Origin: Candidatus Kaiserbacteria bacterium
Lineage (GTDB): Bacteria; Patescibacteriota; Minisyncoccia; Phycocordibacterales; UBA12088
Direction: 5' to 3'
Assembly (NCBI GenBank): GCA_003561715.1
Contig: PWVU01000084.1
Coordinates: forward strand, 1-5,597
Length of the DNA stretch: 5,597 nt
The position numbers were made by a program, and so were the translations under genes. Below, in pieces: positions 1-5,522 of the stretch. A model generated the notes under the pieces. It ran no database searches and was not told the origin of the DNA. It worked only from the letters and a program-made list of their open reading frames with translations. The first letter of the stretch is position 1. Every line of letters begins with the position of its first letter.

Positions 1-1362
1 CACGCTCGCGCCAGGGTCGAGCTGCCGTGGGCCTACCTCACTATGGGCCGACTCTACTTGTTGGCTGGGAGAGCGTACGATAGCCTCTCGGCCTACTGCA
101 AGGCCATCCATCTCTGCGGGGAGGGTCTGCCCGGGGCGGGCGATGTCGACGCCGTCGGCCACTGCTTTCCCAGGGAGATTCTGGACGACGAGCTGGCGTT
201 CCTCCAGAGCATTGGGATGCAGCAGAGACGCACTGAGGACGAGTGGGTCCGAGACCTGTTGTTGCTGGGGCTCTATGCGAAATATGAGGCGTCAGACGCC
301 CTCGAGAGACTTCAAGGAAAGGCCTTGCGGGAGGATATCACGAGCCCGATCGTGATCGTCTCGGGAGGCACCCACCCCGATATCGAGCGCCAGATGCGCA
401 GTTACGCACAGTGTCTGCAGCAGGGCTTTGAGGGGTACAGCGGCACGATCGTGTCCGGTGGGACGAAGGCCGGTATTCCCGGAATGGTGGGACAGGCCGC
501 TGTGCGGTTGCGGGAGAGAGGCCTCCCTGTCCACACTCGCTGCTACCTGCCGAAGTACTTGCCCGCCGACGCCCCGCAGGACGACGAGGGTTACGATCAG
601 ATCATCATCGGGTCGGCCCACAGGTTCAGCCCACGCCAGCTGATACAGACCTGGGTGGATCTGCTGGTTGCGGGAGTTGATCCTGCTACCGTGAAGCTCC
701 TGGGCTTCAATGGCGGACCGCTCACTCTACTGGAGTATCAACTGGGGCTAGCCATGGGAGCGCAGGTCGGCATCATCAGGGAGACGGGGCGCGCAGCGAG
801 TGACCTGGCTCGCGATCCGGACTGGGCCGATGCCCGGAATCTGCTGTGGCTGCCCCGCGACCCCGAGACCGTGTGGGCTTTCGTCAACGTGGGTACTGTC
901 GACACGGACGGCGATCTGGCTAAGATGGGTAGAATGATCCACGATAGCTTCCTGAGGGAGAGATGGCCTCACAGTAGGGACCGGATCATGCGCCCCTGGG
1001 AGCATCTGGACCGAGATATCCGGGAATCCAACATCGAGCAGGCCGCTTTCGCGGAGACCATCCTGCGCAGCAACGGATACGGGATCCGGAAGAAGAAGGG
1101 CGAGATCACCGTCTATCAGTTCGATGTAGTAGACGCCGATGCAGTCGAACGCATGGCCGCGATGGAGCACGGCCGCTGGACAGTGGAACGGTTACGCTCC
1201 GGCTGGCGCTACGGGCCAGTCAAGGACGACACCAAACGCATCAGCCCCTATCTGATCCCGTGGAAGGATCTGTCTGATGATGTGCGCGAGTACGACCGCG
1301 ATTTCGTTCGGCAGTGGCCCGGGCTGCTGGCGGAGATCGCCAAGGAGGTATACCGGCTGTAA
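1..1362 (+). CDS. TPR - SLOG/LSDAT (TRPM-like) - RyR domain protein, 5' end missing
   Basis: This is a probable cytoplasmic nucleotide-sensing protein; no enzyme activity can be assigned. The frame is open to the left edge. The residues before the first in-window ATG (position 43) already fit a TPR-like helix pair (AYLTMGRLYLLAGRAY), and that ATG has no Shine-Dalgarno, so the true start lies upstream. Counting from the first in-window codon, there is a TPR-like segment at about 1-45 and a helical linker at about 55-112. A Rossmann-like SLOG domain follows at about 115-300, with IVIVSGGT (117-124), the glycine loop VSGGTKAGIPG and a late strand LLGFNGG (233-239). At about 384-442 is an RyR repeat (PF02026-like), with MEHGRWTVERLRSGWRYGP followed by YLIPWKDLSDDVREYDRD. 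The SLOG subtype resembles the LSDAT form found in TRPM channels. RyR and SLOG domains are known from predicted bacterial nucleotide-signalling conflict systems. The missing N-terminus could carry an effector or NTPase domain. The domain calls are from motif recognition. Confidence 0.88.
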   Translation, partial: HARARVELPWAYLTMGRLYLLAGRAYDSLSAYCKAIHLCGEGLPGAGDVDAVGHCFPREILDDELAFLQSIGMQQRRTEDEWVRDLLLLGLYAKYEASDALERLQGKALREDITSPIVIVSGGTHPDIERQMRSYAQCLQQGFEGYSGTIVSGGTKAGIPGMVGQAAVRLRERGLPVHTRCYLPKYLPADAPQDDEGYDQIIIGSAHRFSPRQLIQTWVDLLVAGVDPATVKLLGFNGGPLTLLEYQLGLAMGAQVGIIRETGRAASDLARDPDWADARNLLWLPRDPETVWAFVNVGTVDTDGDLAKMGRMIHDSFLRERWPHSRDRIMRPWEHLDRDIRESNIEQAAFAETILRSNGYGIRKKKGEITVYQFDVVDADAVERMAAMEHGRWTVERLRSGWRYGPVKDDTKRISPYLIPWKDLSDDVREYDRDFVRQWPGLLAEIAKEVYRL

Positions 1363-1390
1363 GGAGCGGACCAGGGGTGGGAAAGGTAAG

Positions 1391-1412
1391 GTCCTGTTGC
1401 TTCGACAGGGAC
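1391..1412 (+). repeat. Inverted repeat after the SLOG-RyR gene
   Basis: GTCCTGT and ACAGGGAC pair with one bulged G around the loop TGCTTCG, starting 28 bases after the stop codon at 1360-1362. Its position fits an mRNA 3' end structure. No T-run follows it, so it is not a standard intrinsic terminator. Confidence 0.3.
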
Positions 1413-1579
1413 GGTGACGCGGCTGCTTTCGGGCCGGGGATACAGTCGGGTCAAGGACGGGATTCGCAGGGAGGAGCCTCCAGGTAGGATACGGAGAAGG
1501 ATCGGGAGTTCGTGCCGAGGACTGTGAAGATCCTCGCCGGGGCTTGCCGGGCTGTGGCGAATCTCTGTGCGCAAGACGA

Positions 1580-1585
1580 AGGGGG
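1580..1585 (+). promoter_or_regulatory. Shine-Dalgarno AGGGGG for the SLOG gene
   Basis: AGGGGG matches AGGAGG at five of six positions and lies 8 bases before the ATG at 1594. It supports that start over the longer in-frame GTG at 1567, which has no comparable site upstream. Confidence 0.6.
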
Positions 1586-1593
1586 ATGATGGC

Positions 1594-2166
1594 ATGACTA
1601 TGATCGGTGTGACGGGCCACCGGTTTCTGGCTGAGTTGGACAGGGTGACGGCCGGGGTTGATGCGGCGTTGGATGAGATCGAGGCCGCGTTTGCTGAGCA
1701 TCGGATGACTGTTATGTCTGCCCTGGCAGAGGGGGCCGATCGCCTGGTGGCGGAACGGGTGCTGGTCAGACCCGGAGGGGAGTTGGTCGCGGTGCTTCCG
1801 CTGCCCCAGCCCGAGTATGTGACCGACTTCGAGTCGCCCGCCTCCAGGGAGGGGTTTCTCGGTCTTCTTGCTCGGGCCGAGGAGGTGGTTACGCTGCCGC
1901 CAACTCCCACGCGAGAAGACGCGTATGCCGCCGGCGGGTATTACGTGCTGGAACATTGTGACGTGCTTCTGGCGGTTTGGGATGGACAGGGGGCCCAGGG
2001 CACCGGGGGCACCGCCGAGATTGTCGCCGCGGCCCGGCGCCGTGGCCTTCCCCTGGCCTGGGTGCACGCTGGGAACCGAAGGCCGGGAACCCAGGATCCG
2101 GTCTCGCTGGGGGACGAGCAGGGAATGGTCACCTGCGAACGCCTTCAGCTGGCTCACAGCTCTTGA
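1594..2166 (+). CDS. Stand-alone SLOG-family (Rossmann-like) nucleotide-binding protein
   Basis: The product is a 190-residue soluble protein with no signal peptide or membrane helix, essentially one SLOG (SMF/DprA-LOG) domain. The N-terminus MTMIGVTGHR places a beta strand and the conserved GVTGHR motif directly at the start. ALAEGADRLVAE (44-55) is the second signature. A strand ending in AVWDG (127-131) leads into the loop GTGGTAEIV, followed by a helix (residues 137-149), as in SLOG proteins found next to TIR, DUF4231 or NLR-like genes. Such proteins are proposed to bind or process nucleotide ligands; the actual ligand here is unknown. The ATG at 1594 is preferred because of its Shine-Dalgarno and because the family starts right at the first strand. 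The stop lies 10 bases before the TIR-FGE start, and its TGA is part of that gene's ribosome site, so the two proteins are probably made together. It could alternatively be a LOG-like or YpsA-like nucleotide hydrolase. Confidence 0.9.
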   Translation: MTMIGVTGHRFLAELDRVTAGVDAALDEIEAAFAEHRMTVMSALAEGADRLVAERVLVRPGGELVAVLPLPQPEYVTDFESPASREGFLGLLARAEEVVTLPPTPTREDAYAAGGYYVLEHCDVLLAVWDGQGAQGTGGTAEIVAAARRRGLPLAWVHAGNRRPGTQDPVSLGDEQGMVTCERLQLAHSS

Positions 2167-2168
2167 GG
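2165..2168 (+). promoter_or_regulatory. Shine-Dalgarno GAGG overlapping the SLOG stop codon
   Basis: GAGG begins inside the TGA stop (2164-2166) and lies 8 bases before the ATG at 2177. It identifies the TIR-FGE start and suggests translational coupling. The same frame is open further upstream, to a possible start at 1868, but that part only overlaps the SLOG gene. Confidence 0.6.
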
Positions 2169-2176
2169 CGAAGCCA

Positions 2177-3649
2177 ATGGCCCATGATGTGTTCATCAGC
2201 TACTCGGATGAGGACAAGGCTGTCGCCAACAAAGTCCTGAAAGGGCTGGAAAGCAGGGGCATCGACTGCTGGATCGCGTGGCGCGATGCAGGGTACGGCC
2301 CCTTTGCTGCATCCATTATGAGGGCTATTGAATCCAGCAAGGTGATGGTCGTGATACTCTCAGGGAACGCTAACCAGTCCAAGTGGGTTGCCCTAGAGGT
2401 GCAGAACGCTGTGCAAAACGACGTCGTCATCATTCCCTTTCGTGTCGAGAACATCGATCCCATAGGCGCTATAGCGTTTCTTATCAGGGCCGCGAACTGG
2501 GTGGAAGCCCTTGAGCCTCCCATAGAGGAGCACATCGAAAAGCTGAGTAGCTGGATCAAGGTGGTTCTAGGACCCGAACCACCACCGGAACCAAAGCCCT
2601 CAGATGAAGAGGAGGAGGAGGAAGACCTTGGGCGTGCCTCCCCCCGTCGCCGATGGTCTATGGTGTTCGTGGGCAGTGTACTGGGCCTTCTGGTCCTCGT
2701 TGCTGCTGGCATCCTGATCGCAGCACACTGGACAGGGCGGGCTCCCGCGGTCGCGCCCGCGTCGCCGACGGCTGCAGCATTGCCAACCACTCCGGTCGAG
2801 ACGCGTGTACCCCCGGCGACTACGGTTGCTGTCGATCCGACGATCCCGACGCCCACGTCTGCACAGGTGCTGCCAGCCAGCGCTGAGTTGGGCGACCGGT
2901 GGACTCGTCCCGTAGACGGGATGGAGATGGTGTACGTCCCGGCAGGGAGCTTCGAGATGGGCAGCGAGAAGGAGAGCAGCGAGATGCCGGTGCGCATGGT
3001 GACGTTGGACGAGTTCTGGCTGGACCGGACGGAGGTGACCAGCGCGCAGTATCTGGAGTGTGTGGCAGCAGGAGCGTGTATGCCGTCTGAATTTGCCGAT
3101 GGTACAGCTCGCAATCCAAGGACTGACCTTCCTCTGCACGCTCCCGAGCAACCGGTAGTTGGGGTATCGTGGTTCTCTGCCGTGGCCTACTGTGAGTGGG
3201 TAGGGGCGCGGCTGCCGACGGAGGCCGAGTGGGAGTATGCTGCGCGGGGACCGGAGGGATGGGAGTACCCGTGGGGTGACGAAAACCCAACATGCGATTT
3301 GGCGAACTACAGCTACCTTCGTGGTACCTTCTACACAGTGGTACGAGACTGCGTCGGCGCGTCAGCGCCGGTAGGCAGCTATCCGGACGGAGCGAGCTGG
3401 GTGGGGGCGCTGGATATGGCGGGGAACGTGAAGGAGTGGGTGGCGGATTGGTATGGGGAGTACCCGGAGATGTCGGAGGCGAACCCGATAGGGCCGGACA
3501 TCGGCGAGCGTCGGGTGGTGCGCAGCGTCGCGTGGTATAACGTTGATACCAACGGTGGCCTGCGCTCGGCGAGACGCAGCAGCATGAACCCCACGTCTAC
3601 GGGCGATCACGGAACAGGTATCCGCTGCGCATCCTCCCAGAAACCTTAG
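2177..3649 (+). CDS. TIR - transmembrane - FGE/SUMF1-like receptor
   Basis: The product has 490 residues and is probably a membrane-bound signalling protein with a cytoplasmic TIR domain. TIR spans about 1-131: HDVFISYS at 3-10, CWIAWRD at 31-37, the hydrophobic strand VMVVILSG at 56-63, and SKWVALE with Glu74 at the place of the catalytic glutamate of NAD+-cleaving TIR proteins. An acidic stretch (SDEEEEEED, 142-150) and a basic RRRW precede one membrane helix at about 161-183. By the positive-inside rule TIR is inside and the C-terminus outside. A Pro/Thr/Ala linker (about 188-238) leads to an FGE-sulfatase/SUMF1-like domain at about 242-487: MVYVPAGSFEMGS, FWLDRTEVT, RLPTEAEWEYAARG, DMAGNVKEWV, GIRCA. 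The two catalytic Cys of true formylglycine-generating enzyme align with Asn455 and Gly460, and the usual RGGSW is RSVAW, so a binding role is likelier than formylglycine synthesis. It sits 10 bases after the SLOG gene. Confidence 0.95.
   Translation: MAHDVFISYSDEDKAVANKVLKGLESRGIDCWIAWRDAGYGPFAASIMRAIESSKVMVVILSGNANQSKWVALEVQNAVQNDVVIIPFRVENIDPIGAIAFLIRAANWVEALEPPIEEHIEKLSSWIKVVLGPEPPPEPKPSDEEEEEEDLGRASPRRRWSMVFVGSVLGLLVLVAAGILIAAHWTGRAPAVAPASPTAAALPTTPVETRVPPATTVAVDPTIPTPTSAQVLPASAELGDRWTRPVDGMEMVYVPAGSFEMGSEKESSEMPVRMVTLDEFWLDRTEVTSAQYLECVAAGACMPSEFADGTARNPRTDLPLHAPEQPVVGVSWFSAVAYCEWVGARLPTEAEWEYAARGPEGWEYPWGDENPTCDLANYSYLRGTFYTVVRDCVGASAPVGSYPDGASWVGALDMAGNVKEWVADWYGEYPEMSEANPIGPDIGERRVVRSVAWYNVDTNGGLRSARRSSMNPTSTGDHGTGIRCASSQKP
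2606..2625 (+). repeat. Short GAG-type codon repeat
   Basis: A 20-base purine-only run with four consecutive GAG codons flanked by GAA codons encodes the Glu stretch just before the membrane helix of the TIR-FGE protein. Copy-number changes would stay in frame and only alter the length of the acidic tract. Confidence 0.7.
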
Positions 3650-3940
3650 TCGATATCGCGAACGGACGCGATCCTGAAGCTGACCGCCCTCGCGACCAAC
3701 AACGAACTGGTCTCACGCATCCCCGAGATTTGTCCGATACGCAGAGGATTTGCCAGGTCAGCGACACACATTTGGGCATTGGGGGCAGAGAAGCCAGGGA
3801 ATGGAGCTCTAGCAGGTGGAAGTTGCAGCCAGGGTATAACAATGATCGGTATATGACTATTCCGGCCCGTGCGGTAGGGCCTTCTGTCCAGCAGGTTACC
3901 AGAGTGTTTTCCGGCAGCACGTAGTCAGGAGACTGGGACA
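3650..3940 (+). other. Intergenic region between the two TIR receptor genes
   Basis: This 291 bp stretch has no supported gene. It begins with an inverted repeat at 3655-3672 (listed separately). A second, weaker one is GGCCC (3864-3868) with GGGCC (3877-3881) around an 8-base loop. A -10-like TATAAC lies at 3835-3840, about 100 bases before the downstream ATG, but no good -35 hexamer is found 16-18 bp upstream of it. The size suggests that the second TIR gene has its own promoter, although none is convincing by eye. The Shine-Dalgarno AGGAG of the next gene is at 3927-3931. Confidence 0.45.
3655..3672 (+). repeat. Perfect inverted repeat after the TIR-FGE stop
   Basis: ATCGCG and CGCGAT form a perfect 6 bp stem around AACGGA, starting 5 bases after the stop codon. 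It may stabilise or end the SLOG/TIR-FGE transcript. There is no T-run after it, so intrinsic termination is doubtful. Confidence 0.35.
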
Positions 3941-5323
3941 ATGGCTCACGACGTGTTCGTCAGTTACTCGAATAAGGATAAGCCCGTCGCTGATGCTGTG
4001 GTAGCCGGTCTGGAGAGCAAGAGCATCCGCTGCTGGATCGCGCCGCGCGATGTGACGCCAGGCGAATTGTATGGAGATGACATCGTCAAGGCCATCAGGC
4101 TCAGCAGGGTCATGGTGGTGATCCTCTCAGGTAACTCCAACCAGTCTCCCCAGGTCAAGATGGAGGTGGAGAGAGCGATAGCGAACGAGGTCGTGATCAT
4201 CCCCTTCCGGATTGAGGAGGTCCAGCTCACCGGCGCGATGGAGCTGTTTCTCTCCGGTCCTCATTGGCTGGATGCCCTTACGCCTCCCCTGGAGAATCAA
4301 ATCGAGAAGCTCGGCCGGACGATCCAGCTTTTCCTATCCGACGGCGACACATCGCAGCTGGAAGAACTGCTGACCGAACCGGTCTCCGAGCCTCGCCCCC
4401 CTGCTGCCATTCGGCGCTGGCGGCCTGGTCTGCTGGCGGCTGTTCTGTTTGCTGCTGTCGCCGTTGTGGCCGTGGTGGTAGTCCGCTTCGCCGTCATCCG
4501 TCATTGGATTGACGAAGTGCCCTCTGCTGTCTTGGTGCCGCCGACGGCCACAGCTTTGCTTGCTAGGCCATCAGCTACCTGCACACCTACTGAGACGTGG
4601 CAACCCAGGGATCCCAGTCCCACGCCCGAGCCCGCTGCTCCAGCCCCTCAAGCTACCCCCACGGAGTCGGCGCCGTCTGCCCCTCCATCGGTAGGGGACA
4701 GTGTCTGTCCTGAGCGCATTGGCTTTGGCGAGACCATTCGCTGCGCCATCGACTCACCGGCGCAGATGGATACCTACACGTTCGCAGCCGAAGCCGGCGA
4801 CGAGGTGCTGGTCAGGATGAGCCGGGAATCCGGTGACCTCCGGCCGGGAATCCGAGTGTATGACGCCGACGGTGCTGAGGTGTGCCAAGCCAGTGGTTTG
4901 TCGACCGCTGAGATCGGCAACTGCACGCTGGAGGGGGGAGGGGAGGTGTCGATTCTGACTTTCGACACGGGGGCGACGCGCACTGGCGACTACTACCTCT
5001 ATCTGCAGAGACTGAGCAGGCCCGGGAGATCAGAGCCTATTGGTTTCGGCCAGACTCTGAGGGGCACGATCACCTCGCCGGCGCAGATGGATACCTACAC
5101 GTTCGCAGCCGAAGCCGGCGACGAGGTGCTGGTCAGGATAAGCCGGGAATCCGGTGACCTCCGGCCGGGAATCCGAGTGTATGACGCCGACGGTGCTGAG
5201 GTGTGCCAAGCCAGTGATTTGTCGACCGCTGAAATCGGCAGCTGCACGCTGGAGGGGGGAGGGGAGGTGTCGATTCTGACTTTCGACACGGGGGCGACGC
5301 GCACTGGCGACTACTACCTCTAA
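3941..5323 (+). CDS. TIR - transmembrane - PPC-repeat receptor
   Basis: The product has 460 residues and the same plan as the preceding TIR-FGE protein but a different ectodomain. The start has AGGAG at 3927-3931, 9 bases before the ATG. TIR spans about 1-133: HDVFVSYS at 3-10, a canonical BB-loop-like CWIAPRDVTPGE, VMVVILSGNSNQS, and Glu75 in QVKMEVE as the expected catalytic glutamate. In the first 37 residues 25 are identical to the TIR-FGE paralogue. After RRWRP there is a membrane helix at about 163-187, giving TIR inside and C-terminus outside. A Pro/Thr/Ala-rich linker covers about 193-252. Two PPC-like beta-sandwich repeats follow (about 258-357 and 365-460), each with FAAEAGDEVLVR, GIRVYDADGAEVC and a C-terminal GDYYL. 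Each repeat has a Cys pair (315/328 and 422/435) that could form disulfides. The first also has Cys256 and Cys268. The TAA stop replaces the TAT of repeat 1, so the last strand is cut short. The ligand is unknown. Confidence 0.95.
   Translation: MAHDVFVSYSNKDKPVADAVVAGLESKSIRCWIAPRDVTPGELYGDDIVKAIRLSRVMVVILSGNSNQSPQVKMEVERAIANEVVIIPFRIEEVQLTGAMELFLSGPHWLDALTPPLENQIEKLGRTIQLFLSDGDTSQLEELLTEPVSEPRPPAAIRRWRPGLLAAVLFAAVAVVAVVVVRFAVIRHWIDEVPSAVLVPPTATALLARPSATCTPTETWQPRDPSPTPEPAAPAPQATPTESAPSAPPSVGDSVCPERIGFGETIRCAIDSPAQMDTYTFAAEAGDEVLVRMSRESGDLRPGIRVYDADGAEVCQASGLSTAEIGNCTLEGGGEVSILTFDTGATRTGDYYLYLQRLSRPGRSEPIGFGQTLRGTITSPAQMDTYTFAAEAGDEVLVRISRESGDLRPGIRVYDADGAEVCQASDLSTAEIGSCTLEGGGEVSILTFDTGATRTGDYYL
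4718..5038 (+). repeat. PPC-encoding tandem repeat, unit 1 (321 bp)
   Basis: This is the first of two adjacent units with a period of 321 bp (107 codons), which keeps the reading frame. Positions 4757-5001 are nearly identical to 5078-5322. The first 39 bases of the unit are more diverged from unit 2, and encode GFGETIRCAI here against GFGQTLRGTI there. Confidence 0.95.
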
Positions 5324-5359
5324 CTGGAGCGGCTGAGCAGGCCAACCAGTTCGGTGCCC
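5039..5359 (+). repeat. PPC-encoding tandem repeat, unit 2 (321 bp)
   Basis: Over 5078-5322 it differs from unit 1 at only four of 245 positions (5140, 5217, 5233 and 5241), three of them G in unit 1 and A in unit 2. At 5323 the TAT of unit 1 has become TAA, ending the gene. The homology continues past the stop as CTGGAGCGGCTGAGCAGGCC, the counterpart of the LQRLSRP codons in unit 1. Confidence 0.9.
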
Positions 5360-5522
5360 GCTATCGCCGTTCAGATGCCTCCATGACCAGAGCCGGTCAA
5401 GTGGGTGTACGGCTCCAAGCGTAGGCTATCGCGGCTGACCCGGCGCCGAAGCAGGCCCGAGTGACAGGTCTGGTACGGCAGGCGATAACGGCCCAGCACC
5501 AAATCGAGAAGAAGAGGTCCGG
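5324..5522 (+). other. Intergenic region before the DUF4062 gene
   Basis: This gap is 199 bp long. Its first 60 bases stay in frame with the TIR-PPC gene and would encode LERLSRPTSSVPAIAVQMPP before a TGA at 5384-5386, so they are probably former or read-through coding sequence. A short GACC/GGTC inverted repeat around AGAGCC lies at about 5385-5398. No clear promoter or terminator with a T-run is seen. Confidence 0.45.

Larger units (their letters stand above)
1363..1593 (+). other. Intergenic region between the SLOG-RyR and SLOG genes
   Basis: This 231 bp non-coding stretch separates two genes of the same direction. No convincing small gene was found in it. It holds a hairpin just after the upstream stop (listed separately) and a short palindrome, GGAGG-AG-CCTCC, at about 1470-1481. 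The best sigma-70-like pair is weak: TTCGCA at 1463-1468 and TAGGAT at 1485-1490 with a 16 bp spacer. If real, it would drive the SLOG/TIR pair. The gap length allows separate transcription of that pair, but read-through from upstream is equally possible. Confidence 0.4.

Noticed and set aside
43..45. ATG as the true start of the SLOG-RyR gene
   Set aside because: It has no ribosome site, and the open frame to the left encodes residues that complete a TPR-like helix, so the gene continues upstream.
1868..2176. Extended N-terminus for the TIR-FGE protein
   Set aside because: The extra 103 residues overlap the well-supported SLOG gene and resemble no known domain. TIR starts directly at the ATG at 2177, which has its own Shine-Dalgarno.
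1192..2196. Long minus-strand open frame (334 codons), with another at 1248-1910
   Set aside because: Both run opposite the SLOG-RyR, intergenic and SLOG regions. The translations are rich in Pro, Arg and Ser with no recognisable motif, as expected of the complement of high-GC genes.
2200..3114. Minus-strand open frame of 304 codons
   Set aside because: It lies antisense to the TIR-FGE gene, its Ser runs are the complement of the Glu codon repeat, and it shows no domain.
3655..3881. Hairpins at 3655-3672 and 3864-3881 as intrinsic terminators
   Set aside because: The stems are only 5-6 bp and neither is followed by a T-run, so they are reported only as inverted repeats.
3730..3924. Small TTG-start frame containing QVSDTHLG, reminiscent of a metallophosphoesterase N-terminus
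   Set aside because: Only one short motif matches, the rest of the frame shows none of the later metal-binding motifs, and there is no ribosome site. Chance similarity is likelier.
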